Shown here: piece by piece, positions 1 through 9,849 of the stretch | Layout of the letters: every line of letters begins with the position of its first letter | Position numbering within the stretch: the stretch's first letter is position 1 | DNA from: Jaltomata sinuosa | Lineage: Eukaryota > Streptophyta > Magnoliopsida > Solanales > Solanaceae | Direction: 5' to 3' | Assembly: GCA_003996215.1 (NCBI GenBank) | Contig: QJPP01001945.1 | Location: 1 to 64,000, forward strand | Length of the DNA: 64,000 nucleotides | Translations under genes and position numbers: made by a program | Notes under the pieces: model-generated | Databases searched by the model: none | What the model was told of the DNA's origin: nothing | What the model saw: the letters and a program-made list of their open reading frames with translations, nothing else

Positions 1-54
1 TCTACCCTCCCCAGACCCCACTATGTGGGAATATACTGGGTATGATGTTGTTGT
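1..54 (+). mobile_element. SINE 3' tail (Solanaceae TS/SolS type), cut by window edge
   Basis: The window opens inside a sequence running 'ctaccctccccagacccc', then 'tgggaatatactgggt', and ending in a degenerate TTG run. This is the usual 3' end of the tRNA-derived TS/SolS SINE family of Solanaceae, which ends in TTG repeats. The 5' head with the pol III boxes lies outside the window. Family naming is from memory of the consensus; the tail pattern is directly visible. Confidence 0.7.
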
Positions 55-161
55 AAATTTTGTTCTTTATTCTCAAGTTTTGCATTCTACTTGCACGAGC
101 TATGCTAGAAAAGGGGAACTTGAAGTGAGAGACTTCTCAAGGGAACTTGTCTAATTTATCA

Positions 162-868
162 TTGTTCAAGGTTTGCAATTGTTAGTTTCTGCATGACGCA
201 TTGTTATTTTGACCCCAACAAGTGGTATCAAAGCCAATAGTTCAGCAAGGTTGAAGACAAGTTCAAGGAGGAGTTAGATCAAGTTGCAGCCAATTAGACA
301 ATAATGAAGATTTATGTCCAAAATAAACCGTCCGAGCTACTAGGAGAAAATCTCCAACTATATTTTCAACATTCATATTGTTGTATCTTTAAAAGTAAAG
401 AAGATATTTTAACGTATAATATTTTTCACCTTCTTTTTAGCAAGCAGCAGTGATGAAAATTATGTGATGAAGGCGGATCAAGTTTTATTAAAAAAACAGG
501 CCAAAGGGAACAATTGTTAGGGTTTGCCATGATTTTCTTATTGTATTGGATTTTACCTTTTCTTGAAGGAAGGACAAAATATTTACCACAAATTTTTTTA
601 CGTCGGAAAGGAAAACTAATCATTTTCATACATAACACAATAGCATCCACAATGTAGTTATTAGAGAATCTTGTTTAGGAGGAGATTGTTCTCTTAATAG
701 TTTTTATACTTTCTTTTATATTAGTCTTATTATATTTAAGTCAATTAACCAAACCATGTTATAGTATTATGCCTCTTTTAGTATATTTCTCTTAATTGTC
801 TGATTTATAGTTGTTCAAGGTTTGCAATTATTAGTTTTCGCATGACGCCTTGTTATTTGACCCCAACA
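162..868 (+). mobile_element. Degenerate small copia-type LTR element remnant
   Basis: A block of about 60 bp at 162-222 is repeated at 811-870 with few changes, both copies ending in 'gaccccaaca'. Directly after the first copy, 223-233 reads tggtatcaaag, the initiator-tRNA primer binding site used by plant copia elements. A purine tract (about 677-685) precedes TGTTCTC at 687, so 687-868 looks like a 182-bp 3' LTR with TG...CA ends. The left LTR keeps only its 3' part; its 5' part does not align. No gag or pol can be read in the 450 bp between, so this is a TRIM-like or internally deleted copy. It lies in the putative first coding intron of the GIGANTEA-like gene. Confidence 0.6.
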
Positions 869-869
869 A

Positions 870-1500
870 GAATGACACTAAGCAAGGTGAAGCGCCCAAC
901 TTGTGCTGCAGGTAGCTTTACGACTTGAGCGCGTCTAAAGCGCACCTTAAATAACACTATAAATAGGCAAAATATATCAGGCAAATCTAATTGGAGTACG
1001 GACATAATTAGAACTAGAAAATGAAGGCGTACTTGAAACATTCAAATCAATCTACACCTATTTCGATTTGGTTATCAATTTGCCTCTTAAAAATCAGAAA
1101 CTAAAAGCAAGGCCAACTAGCAAAAACCAACCAAACCGAATGAACGGCCACCTGAAGAGGAATCTATTTAGACTTTTTAAATTCAAAGTCATTAAGCATA
1201 CAAAAAAGGATTACTAGCTATTAAACTGTGTAATTCTTGAGATTGCTTCACTACTATATGGTATGGGTAGGTTCCTTGCAACTTAAAGCACTCTAAGATA
1301 CGTTATTTTCAATATATCATGTTTGGGATAGAGTAGTCTTTCTTTTATGTATTGCAAAAGCAATAGCACCTTTTATTATCCCTCCAACTCAGGCATTGAT
1401 TGATGTTTGGGCTGATTACTCATCACCAGAGAAATATAACCGCCAACACAAATTCAATTCACATTCTTTATATCGCTCGTCAAGGGTCGCCAAATACAAA
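870..1500. other. Intronic AT-rich DNA, nothing recognised
   Basis: Between the LTR remnant and the coiled-coil pseudogene I see no coding exon, no clear repeat ends and no RNA gene. Just upstream of 1510 there is a 'tttatatc' TATA-like string, which may be the relic promoter of the following broken gene. Confidence 0.5.
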
Positions 1501-1509
1501 GGTTAAAAT

Positions 1510-2029
1510 ATGGCGGACAAGAACAAGGATATTGATCTGAACACGGAGTTTGATCTGGACGAGAATGATCTGGACGAGAACAAGGAGATTGATCTAAACA
1601 TGGAGTTTAAGGGAGTTTAATCAGGGAGATTGATCTGATTGATCTGAACATGGAGTTTAAGAGAGTTTAATCAGGGAGATTGATTTGAAAAGGGAGTTTG
1701 ATCAGACTGAGAAAATAGTCTCGTTGGAGCGCGAAAACTATTTGTTGTTGAAGAAAGTTGACAAGTTAGAAGCGACTCACAGAGTTGAATTAGAAGCCAA
1801 GGAAAGGGAAATTAGGGGCCTAAGCGGCAGCTTGAGGAACAAGACAGCCGGGGGAAAAGCCAGAAGGATTTGCTTTGTATGGTGAAGGACGAGTTGGCGG
1901 AGAGGCGGGTTAAAGAATTGCTAACTAAAGTCTCCAAATTGGAGATTCAGGACAATGCAATTTCCCAAAGGCTTATTGATGAGAATGAACAAGTTGGTGG
2001 GTCTTCTGGTGTAAATGTAGATTATTGAT
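1510..2029 (+). pseudogene. Broken small gene for an acidic, coiled-coil protein
   Basis: An ATG at 1510 opens MADKNKDIDLNTEFDLDEND and runs into a stop after 36 codons. A roughly 50-bp unit encoding 'IDLNMEFK' is then tandemly duplicated out of frame (about 1580-1680). From 1685 a second frame reads a heptad-rich stretch (EKIVSLERENYLLLKKVDK) typical of a coiled coil. Near 1850 a frameshift moves the reading to a third frame, which continues 'KDLLCMVKDELAERRVKE' to a natural-looking end GVNVDY and TGA at 2027-2029. The three segments together resemble one small coiled-coil protein with an Asp/Leu/Asn-rich N-terminus, broken by a duplication and a frameshift. I do not recognise the family. 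It lies antisense inside the GIGANTEA-like intron. Confidence 0.5.
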
Positions 2030-2531
2030 TTGCTCGTGTATTTTGTTATTATTACTACTGCAGGAGTTTTGCTGACAATTGTTTTTTCTTAAGAGAGCAT
2101 TTTTATTGAACTAAATCATTGAATAGATGTGTAATTGCGTTTTTATTGAACTTTTAAAAAAAATGTTTGGGCTGAGAAATCCTCTTGCTATTCTTCTACC
2201 TAATCATTATAATTTTTTTTCTTAGAACTGAGCAAATAAGTGGTTAAACAATTCAAACTAAACATAGATGACAGTTTTCAAAGCACCCTCTATTATTCTC
2301 TTTTCGTTGTTTTTAATGATGTTCAAGAGGGTGCTCTCTCCATGCATTACAGGTGAGAGTAATGACATCAGCAATGCATAGCAAACCCATAGTGCAGTTA
2401 CGTTTGTCCACATGAAAAAAAAAATAGAAACAGTCAAAAGAACTGGTCTCCAAAAGTATGATAAGATGTACTTAAACCCAACCTAAGCAATGAAAATAAA
2501 TAAATAATTTGCAACAAGAAAATGATCACAC
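2030..2531 (-). other. GIGANTEA-like intron, proximal part
   Basis: This is intron sequence directly after the splice donor at 2531-2530 on the minus strand (GTGTGATC). It includes one short hairpin: agcaccctct at 2282-2291 and its exact complement agagggtgct at 2326-2335. No further GIGANTEA exon is visible between here and the left edge, so the intron is at least 2.5 kb long or the gene is truncated. Confidence 0.5.
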
Positions 2532-2618
2532 CTTCCGTTGCTGTGCATCTTGAGGTGGAGGCCAAAATATTGAGGAGAATTGAAGGCCATCAATCCACCT
2601 CTCGCATGTAGCGGCCAT
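2532..2618 (-). CDS. GI: GIGANTEA-like protein, first coding exon (partial gene)
   Basis: On the minus strand an ATG at 2618 opens 29 codons containing ERWIDGLQFSSIFWPPPQD and ending AQQRK, then a GT splice donor at 2531-2530. This is the conserved N-terminus of GIGANTEA, the large plant-specific nuclear/cytosolic protein that acts with FKF1/ZTL in the circadian clock and photoperiodic flowering; its family members begin with RWIDGLQFSSL-WPPP. The break after 'QQRK' fits an intron there; the next family block (AYVEYFGQFTSEQFP) is not in the window and would lie left of base 1. An AG acceptor for the preceding 5'UTR intron is visible at 2627-2626. The exon has no internal stop. Gene identity is confident; whether the gene is complete beyond the edge cannot be seen. 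Confidence 0.85.
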
Positions 2619-3304
2619 ATAACTGCTGTCAATCCAAGAATTTTATCGATATGAGAGGATGCTCACAAGTTAGGCCATCAAGTACCACTACAACCACTAC
2701 CAATCTAGGATCCACAGATTGTAATTTCAACATCTAGGATCCTAGCAAAGGATGGTGCAGAACTTCTAACGAGCAAAACCACCTCAGAGCTTCATGGTAT
2801 CACTGAATTAATATGCAGGTTACGGGAATGTAAATTTCCCTAATTAAATAGTAAGCAGATACTAACTACAACCTACGACTATTTGTCCTGCAAAACAGAA
2901 ATAAACAATGATACCCAAAACTGTTAGACAGATGCACAATGAAATAAGCATCTTCCTAGAGCTAAAAAAGAAGATTAATTAGTTTGATCAAACCAAGCAC
3001 AAAATTGTGTGTAAAGAACTCTTGGAGGATTGCCATAACAAATCTAGAGGGAAAAGCCATAACAAATCTAGAGGGGAAAAAACTCAGTTTGATAAATTAA
3101 ATTTTCTTTCAATGACGACATCCTTGCTGACACTACAAAACATAAAACCAAAACTCTATGAATAGTAAAACATCAGAGAGAAGTGAAACTGGTAAAATAG
3201 GGGAATATGGTAATTCACTTAACAGCCCATTAAATTGGAACAAACAAAAATGATATGACCTGTCAAAGAATTTATAAGGAAATATTGATTATCAAGCTCA
3301 ACAA

Positions 3305-3364
3305 ACAATTATACAACAACTACGCCTCAATTCCAAGCTAGTTGGGTTGGTTGTATGAATCCTC
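3305..3364 (-). mobile_element. SINE fragment, Au-like
   Basis: The segment 'tacaacaactacgcctcaat' followed by 'ccaagctagttgggttgg' and 'tatgaatcctca' is the reverse complement of the widespread plant Au-type SINE 3' region. Only about 60 bp is present. Family assignment is from memory of the motif. Confidence 0.5.
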
Positions 3365-3817
3365 AATATCATAAATATATTTTGTTTGGGTCCGTAATAT
3401 TTCAATACTACTTACGGATTATCTAATACTAGGGGTTCTCTAATACAGGTTAGCTTAAACCCTGTATTTTTGTTAAAATCTCATTTAATATGTATAAATA
3501 ATATGTAAAGTTGCAAAGCATTCTTTTGTTTTTAGTTTATTTTTGGTGTTCCTTATCAAAAAAAATCAGTAAGCAAAATGGATTGTGATTTAACCCATAA
3601 ACTAAAAATCCTTGACTCTGCTTGTGCTCTAATATACTCTAGTAGTTATATCTTTAATATACTATAAGAGTTTTCTAGTAAGCACTAATCTGTAACAAAG
3701 AATACTAGTATTCTCAAAATAAAAGTAAAATCGGCCAGTATGAAAGTCAATCCAGGAAAATAGTAGCAAGTAAAAAAGATGGGCATAAAGAGGCATAAGG
3801 AATAAAATGGATGGAAT

Positions 3818-3892
3818 CTCAACAACAACAAAAATATACACAGTATAATCTCACAAAGTGGGGTCTCGTGAAGGTAAAGTAGACGCAGACAA
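3818..3892 (-). mobile_element. SINE 3' fragment (TS/SolS type), minus orientation
   Basis: Starts with caacaacaac and continues 'cagtataatctcacaaagtg' then 'gggtctcgtgaaggt', the reverse complement of the TTG-ended SINE tail. Only the 3' part is present. It lies about 200 bp from a similar fragment in the opposite orientation (4075-4218), so the pair forms an inverted repeat inside the 5'UTR intron. Confidence 0.65.
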
Positions 3893-4074
3893 AACTAAAC
3901 ATCAAATGGACGGAATCTATTTAACTTCAAACTCAACAATTCTATAAATTTCCAAATTATTGGAGTAACTTTTATTTTTTGAGAATGAACTACTGGAGTA
4001 ACTTTTATTCCAAAAAATATTAAAAATAATTAAAATACGCTTATTAACAATTGACAACAACAATCTCCGATGTT

Positions 4075-4218
4075 CGTTACTCAAGCTGAGGATCTTCCGA
4101 AAACAGCCTCTCTACCTCCTCGAGACAGGTGTAAGGTCCGCATACACTCTACACTCCTGAGACCCCGCTTTTGGGACTACACTGGGTTTGTTGTTGTTGT
4201 TGCTGCTGTTGTTATTAA
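4075..4218 (+). mobile_element. SINE 3' half (TS/SolS type), plus orientation
   Basis: Reads 'gaggatcttccgaaaacagc', 'cctctctacctcctcgagac', 'gtaaggtccgcatacactct' and 'gggactacactgggt', then a (TTG)n tail ending about 4218. This is the central and 3' body of the SINE, with the head missing. Target duplications were not resolved. Confidence 0.7.
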
Positions 4219-4541
4219 CAACAAATATTTTCTCTTGATTAACAAAAACCAGATCTTGAATAACAGATACTACAATTTAAGCTAAAGCCACATTATTTTG
4301 CTTGATTTCTCTAATAACTGAAATAACAAAAAAAAAAATCACAGCTTTCAATTTCCATACTTCCTAACCAATTTCATTACGAACTGAGGCAAAAGCAAGA
4401 AAGTGATAACAAATCAACAACTGCATATCTGTAGAGATAGTAAATCCCATAGAGAAACGGAACTAAAAATACAAAATAATTAAATGAAAATACAAAAAAA
4501 AAAACAGAGTTATAGCAGAAAATTAAAGGAAATATGAATAC

Positions 4542-4690
4542 CTGAAACAATTGAAGGATTTGAAGAAATTATTTTTTACAGCTTTTTGGATTGAAGGAGA
4601 AAGTAGAGAGAGAAAATTGAATGTGAAGAGAGAGAGAAAGATACAGAAGAAGAAGAGAAGAGATCTTTAGCTGAGCTCTCCCTCTTCCTT
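4542..4690 (-). other. GI: GIGANTEA-like 5'UTR exon (inferred)
   Basis: On the minus strand a CT-rich leader (CTCTTCTCTTCTTCTTCTG, then TTTCTCTCTCTC) runs to a clear splice donor TTTCAG|GTATTCAT at 4542/4541. A CT-rich leader next to a promoter with an evening element, in the right orientation and 1.9 kb upstream of the GIGANTEA ATG exon, fits the known 5'UTR intron of this gene. The transcription start is a guess within about 4670-4700. No ATG context competing with the main start was noted. Confidence 0.55.
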
Positions 4691-4700
4691 CAGATTTGCA

Positions 4701-4708
4701 GACGTGGC
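4701..4708 (-). promoter_or_regulatory. ACGT-core element (GCCACGTC)
   Basis: The plus strand reads gacgtggc, that is GCCACGTC on the gene strand, a bZIP/ABRE-like ACGT core 5 bp downstream of the evening element. ACGT-core and evening elements are often paired in clock-controlled promoters; here the pairing is seen but function is inferred. Confidence 0.45.
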
Positions 4709-4712
4709 ATTG

Positions 4713-4721
4713 AGATATTTT
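4713..4721 (-). promoter_or_regulatory. Evening element AAAATATCT at GIGANTEA promoter
   Basis: Plus-strand agatatttt is an exact AAAATATCT on the gene strand, the CCA1/LHY/RVE binding site that gives evening-phased transcription. It lies roughly 20-30 bp upstream of the inferred leader exon. GIGANTEA is a classic evening-phased target, so a perfect site here supports both the gene identity and the promoter position. Confidence 0.65.
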
Positions 4722-4807
4722 CCTTAGGCCCTTAGTGGCCATGTGTCATGTGATTCGGCCTTAGCATCAATCATCATGACATGTATGTGTCTAGTGAGTC
4801 ATAACAA

Positions 4808-5876
4808 GAGAAAATGCATAAGGTACCCTAAAGTTGGTCGTGATTTGAAAGTAGACATCTAAACTTCATGGGGGTCCTATCACCCCCTTATTCTTGTTCA
4901 AAATGACATAAATATCACATTTTGTGGACATCACCACTTTTAAAAAGTCAGTGTATTACACACACCAATCAGATTATGCCATGTCATTTCCTTTTATGTT
5001 TTTATTTACTATTTTTGTTTATTCTTTTCTTTCTTTTTCCCCTTTTATTCACTCTTTTCATTTTATATTTTTATTTTTATTTTTACTTTTACTTTTCTAT
5101 TCTTTTCTTCAATCCTTCTTCTCCGACATCGTTAACACCATCTCGACTGAAAATAAAATCAAACCACTAAATTAAAATCATCAGAAACCATCATCGAATT
5201 CATCACAAACCCACCAAAGATCTAAAATCTAAAAATTTAACTTACCATCCAATCAAAAATCAAAATTTGTAGATCATCACTAAATCCACCAAATATGAAT
5301 ATTAAAGAATAAAAAAATGCCATCAAATTGAGCTGCCATTGTAAATATTGAAATCTTTTAAATTTTTAATTTTAAAAATCAAAGAAAAAATTATGATGCA
5401 AAGCCACAAATTTGTTTTACATATTAAGTCTTAATTTGTTGTTGTAATAGAAAAAGAAATAAAGGAAAGGAAGAATAAAGAAAGAAAAAATGGGATAAAG
5501 AAGGAAAATTATGGTGAAAGTTGCATAAAGATGTAAAATGGAAGAAGAAGAAACAAGAAAGGGAAAGAGAAAGAGAAAGAGAAAGGAAATAAATGGGAAA
5601 AAATCAAGAAATGGAGGAAAAAAGAATTAAAAAATAAATAAAGTGATAAAAAAATATTTCTACCATAAGAGATGCTGGGAAAAAAAATTAAATATTGAAT
5701 TTCAACTTATTTCACGCTCTATTGGAGAGTGAAATACACTCTCCAAGTTATTTAGGGTCATAAGCGGAAATATAATCACCTTGAACAAGAATAAGGGGGT
5801 AATAGGACCCCCGTAAAGTTTAGATGTCTACCTCCAAATCACGACCAACTTTAGAGGGGACTTCATGTATTTTCTC
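4808..5876. mobile_element. MULE-type non-autonomous element with 9-bp TSD
   Basis: Terminal inverted repeats of about 100 bp: the left end begins gagaaaatgcataagg and contains 'cctaaagttggtcgtgattt'; the right end (5770-5876) is its near-exact reverse complement and finishes in ttttctc. The 9 bases tcataacaa flank it exactly on both sides (4799-4807 and 5877-5885). Long TIRs plus a 9-bp target duplication define Mutator-like elements. The interior is AT-rich with purine and pyrimidine runs and no transposase. It inserted about 90 bp upstream of the GIGANTEA evening element. Confidence 0.85.
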
Positions 5877-5923
5877 TCATAACAACATACATGGCACGCA
5901 TGCCACTTCAATTTTAGGTGGAA

Positions 5924-7100
5924 GAACCTATCGGCGCCCCCCTAAAGTTGGCACGACTTTTAACTTAGACACCTCAACTAAAGTTTGTTCATTTTAAACA
6001 CCTTAAGATCCGCTGTGTCATTTTGACACTTTTCGATAACATGGGCACATTGTGTGTGCACTTTATCCAAGCGCGTGAGAAGCTTATTTTTTTGTGAAAA
6101 ATAATTTTTTTCACTTCTTCGTCTTCACTCTTTTTCTCTACCACCTACTCCACCTTCTACCACCATACACCAAACCATCACCACCACACTAATTTTAGGA
6201 AACCTTATAACAACATAAAAGGAAAAAATTAAAAGATCATCACAGTAATTTTGAAGAATTTTACAAAAATATGAAAGAACAAAACGAGAAAAATTGAAAG
6301 ATAAAGGGAAGAAGAATCCCATCATTCCCGTTAAAATTTTGCCCGGAAAATCACTTCCGAAAAAATGATCTTCCAAACTCTTCTCCTCCCTAAACCCTTC
6401 TCTTAGATCCTCCATGATTAATAGATAAAATCTATATAACAATGAAAGAGAATTTTAGGAAGAAAAATTAAATTAATCAAAAATGGTGATAACTAAATTT
6501 GCCATAGAACCACTATTAATTTCACTATTCACCTCTAAAATTATCACATCATAATTGAATTTATTATCACCATCAAACTCAACACCACCCAATTTCAGCA
6601 TCCATCACCAATAATCATGAGGCCACCATCAATTTCACCTCTTAACTTGATCAAGTATATAAAAAATTATCAATTTATTCATTTAATATTTTTTATTTCA
6701 GAAAAATTATATCTTTACCCGTAAATAATAAATTTTTAATGCGTTTTATGTATGGTTATTTCTTGTAGAAATGATGTGGGAAGAAGAAGAAGAAGAAGAA
6801 AGGGTGGAGGGTGGAGGGTGGGGGCGCGGGGGCGCGGGGGCATAGAGATTCTAAAGAAAAAATAAAGTAGAATGAAAGTTTTCTTTTTTAAAATAAAAAT
6901 TTCACGTGTCAGATGCGGATTCAGTTATTTTTTCACGTAGGAGTGTTTGGCAACACGCACTTAAGCTGATTTTGAAAATGTGTAAAAAGTGTCAAAATGA
7001 CACAACAAATTCCTACATAAGGTGTTTAAAATGAACAATCTTTAGTTAAGGTGTCTAAGTTAAAAGTCGTGCCAACTTTAAGGGATCGTTGATGAGTTTC
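5924..7100. mobile_element. MULE-type non-autonomous element (family B, copy 1)
   Basis: Left end 'gaacctatcggcg' followed by 'cctaaagttggcacgacttt'; the right end is the reverse complement ('aaaagtcgtgccaacttta' ... gatgagtttc). The TIRs run over 100 bp and include tgtgtcattttgacac. The interior right of centre has a G-rich tract at about 6804-6840 (gggtggagggtgg with ggggg runs). Related copies lie at 18436-19716 and 28575-29492. No clear TSD was found for this copy. No coding capacity is evident. Confidence 0.75.
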
Positions 7101-7441
7101 GCCGTCGAAACGTGAATGTGTATGTATGCATGACATGTATTGTTGCCATGATGCCCATTGAATTTGTGGGTCCCATTTGAAAGATTGAAAGTTAATGGGC
7201 AAGTAGAAGAATGTATAGATCTAAGGACAGAGAGGAAGGAAGATTTAAATCTTACATGTAATTGAGCCACGTGTACAATTAAGATCAGAAAATAAAATGA
7301 ATTAAAATAAATCAAATGCTTGTTAGCCTTGGATACAATGTGAGGTCCTTGTTCAAAATATCTTTGTAACAACTAGATATTTATGTCCCCTGCCCGTCAT
7401 ATTTGCTGCCCGTGAACTTTGTCAGCCACTGAATCTCCACA

Positions 7442-8600
7442 CTTGTAAGTATTTTATTCGATCAAACTTTTAAAATTAATCTATTTTAAAAAAATATGTT
7501 TTTAAAAATGTGTTTTAAGTGATGAGAAGTATAGCCTGATTGGTCAGACTTTTGAAATCAGTTTATTTTTAAAAAAAATTAAAAGTAGTTTTTAAAAAAA
7601 GAAATTTGGTGAGAAAATAATTAGTATTTGACTAATAAATTTGAAAAATATTTTGACCAGAAATTAGTGTTCAGCCAAACGTTTTAAAAGTGTTTCTAAG
7701 TGTATTTTTCTCAAAAAAAAAAATACTTTATCTGTTTCATTTTATGTGGTACCTTTTTCATTTTAGTTTGTTTCAAAAAAAATGTCACCTTTCTATAATT
7801 AGAAGAATTTTAATTTTTTTTTTTTACCCTAAACAAAATGATTTTACAACCATACAAATATCTAAAGATTGTTTTAGACTACAAATTTTAAAAGTCTTCC
7901 TTTTCTTATAAACGTTGTGCCAAGTCAAAATGGTGTCACATAAAATGAAATAGGGAGAGTACTTTTTTAACTTCTGAAAAATAATTTTTACCACTTTTCA
8001 GAAAAAATTATTTTCTCTAAAAAAAATTGGCCAAACACCTTTTTTCCCCTTCAAAATAAGTACTTTTTGAAAGAAAAAAAATTAACACTTCAGACTTCCC
8101 AAAAGTTTGGCCAATCAGGCTAGTAATTTGTGTTTGATTAAATCTAAAAAATATTTTTGACCAACAATTATTGTTTGGCCAAACTTTTCAAAAGTCCTGC
8201 TAATAAGCTTATGTGACCAAACTTTTAAAATCAGCTATTCAAGCAGCTCTCTTGAGCTCATTGAAGACTAACTTTCTTCTTTTTCTTTTCTAATCGTAGT
8301 ATCTTGAAAAGTGCTTTTTTTTAATAAAAAAACTGATCAAAAATAATTTGTGTTTGATCAAAAAATTTAAAAAATACTTTTGAGCATAATTAGTGTTTCA
8401 ATTTTTGTAAAAGTATTTTTAAGTGTATATTTCTTAAAGTGCTTTTTTTAAAAAAAATTGCAAAAAAACATTTATGCTACTCTGTAAAAGCACTTATTTT
8501 CTCCTAAAAATTTGATCAAATACTTCACTCTTTAAAAATAAAAATAATTATATTTTTAGTCTCCCAAAAGCTTGGCCAAACAAGCTATAATGTATTTTTT
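7442..8600. repeat. Cluster of 'GGCCAAAC' MITE copies and a nested MITE
   Basis: Several head-to-head and head-to-tail copies of a short AT-rich repeat with ends like tttggccaaac and agtgtttttaagtgtat. Inverted copies include 'agcctgattggtcagactt' near 7534 and 'aagtttggccaatcaggct' near 8103. Nested at about 7725-7962 is a Stowaway-like MITE whose right end reads 'cataaaatgaaatagggag'. This is a common kind of Solanaceae MITE pile-up; boundaries of single copies are blurred. Confidence 0.55.
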
Positions 8601-9030
8601 TTCCCAAAGTGTTTTTAGAAAATGTATTACTTTTGGAGAATTTTTCTTTTAGCTTTTGAAAATTATTTTTTTCTATTATCTGAAAATACTTATTTTCTCT
8701 CAAAATTATAATTAAACTGGTTATTAAAATGTCTTTGGAACCCGGGTAGATATTTGTTCTGCCCGTTGCCTTTCAATTTTGCTACCTCATGGCCTCACCC
8801 TTTGTCTCCCTTTTTTTCTATCTTTTTCTTGGCCAACCCCTTTCACAATGCTCTTAAAGGGTGGTCTAGAAAAACAATTGCAATACGCAAATTTTGCTCC
8901 ACAATTGCAATATGCAAATTTAAGTTTGAGCATCAAAATAATATATTCTTTTTAATTTATGTGATACTATTTAAAGAGCATAAAATTTAAGAAAAAGGTT
9001 TCTTTTTAAAATTTGTGATGTAAAATAAAC
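8601..9030. other. AT-rich spacer, nothing recognised
   Basis: No exon, RNA gene or repeat end stands out. A motif 'tagatatttgttctgcccgt' near 8747 loosely resembles one near 7374 ('tagatatttatgtcccctgc'), so the MITE cluster may sit inside an older short duplication. Confidence 0.4.
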
Positions 9031-9049
9031 TTTGAATATTTGTGAACAA

Positions 9050-9130
9050 GAGGGAGTTGCTCGGATGATAAGCACCCCCACTTTCAACCCGATAGTTGTG
9101 AGTTTGAGTCACCAAGAAAGCAAAAGGGGT
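9050..9130 (+). mobile_element. SINE 5' head (TS/SolS type)
   Basis: Reads 'ggagttgctcggatgataag' (A-box region), 'cactttcaacccgatag', then 'gttgtgagtttgagtcacca' (B-box region). These tRNA-derived pol III promoter blocks head the Solanaceae SINE family whose tails are seen elsewhere in the window. The matching body and tail do not follow, so it is a truncated or interrupted copy. Confidence 0.55.
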
Positions 9131-9219
9131 GATGTTTACAGTCGATTTGGAACAGTTAGATTTGTTTATGGGGCAAGAGCACGCGTTACTATCTTTACTT
9201 CGTTGTTAGAGACGTAAGT

Positions 9220-9840
9220 TTGCAAAAGGAAATAATCGTAAAAGATATGCACAATGAATCATTAAGACAAAGTTAAAGAGCTAATCTGAGACACTTGCGA
9301 GGTGTTTGATCCTTCTAGCTATGAACGAGCCGTAACCAAAAATAACAAGTAAGTCGGCGTAATAACAATGAAACAGTAAGCAACTAAGAGAAAAGCAGAG
9401 AAAAGACAGAACAAGCTTAGTAACCAAGCGAGAGAGATTTTATTATTTTTAGGCTAGAGCTAAACAAAGAGTGGATCATCTCCAATGAGGGAGGAGGTGC
9501 CTATTTATAAGGTGCGAGTCGTTCCTTGATGCGAAATGAATAGTATTGTGTCCAATGGATGACCGTCACTTGTCCTTGAACCGTTGGAAAATGCCAACGT
9601 AGTATGTTGCGTCTGACGCGGCTCTGGCGAGTATTGTCCCGCACTTGAATATTCTGACACACCGTCCTTTTATCTATCCTCTGCGTGCAGTCCCTATCGC
9701 TGGCCTTCTTGGACTAACTTGCCTCCACTCGAGAAGGCTCCTCTTCCTGTCGGACGCATTTTCGAGATGGCGTCATTGCGAACCGCTTCTACTTTAACCC
9801 GGCTCAAGTTGGTCTAGTCGGCCCAATCTAATTTTACCCC
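9220..9840 (-). repeat. Probable solo LTR or LTR fragment, minus orientation
   Basis: About 620 bp with a GC content clearly above the surroundings. On the minus strand a TATA-like ccttataaatagg (near 9500) is followed by a leader-like CT-rich region, and the outer end reads TGGGGTAAAATTAG. The plus-strand ends would be TGCAAAAGG and ACCCCA. This resembles a gypsy-type LTR standing alone. No PBS or coding region adjoins it and no 5-bp TSD was found. Confidence 0.4.
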
Positions 9841-9849
9841 ATATAGGTG

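Larger units (their letters stand above)
2619..4541 (-). other. GI: 5'UTR intron(s) of the GIGANTEA-like gene
   Basis: The stretch between the 5'UTR exon and the ATG exon shows donor GT at 4541-4540 and an acceptor AG near 2626. It is AT-rich, holds three SINE pieces (listed separately) and has no open frame of interest. An extra small non-coding exon inside it cannot be excluded. Confidence 0.55.

Noticed and set aside
2282..2335. Possible miRNA precursor hairpin
   Set aside because: Only a 10-bp perfect stem with a 34-nt loop; too short for a plant miRNA precursor.
4922..5175. Two overlapping open frames of about 82 residues, Phe/Leu-rich
   Set aside because: They are translations of a T-rich tract inside a MULE MITE with flanking 9-bp TSD; no gene signals.
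6125..6442. Minus-strand 105-residue frame
   Set aside because: Lies wholly within the family-B MULE MITE; composition is that of the inverted-repeat arm and no homology is recognised.
9032..9217. 61-residue plus-strand frame
   Set aside because: It coincides with the SINE head containing pol III boxes, so it is not a protein gene.
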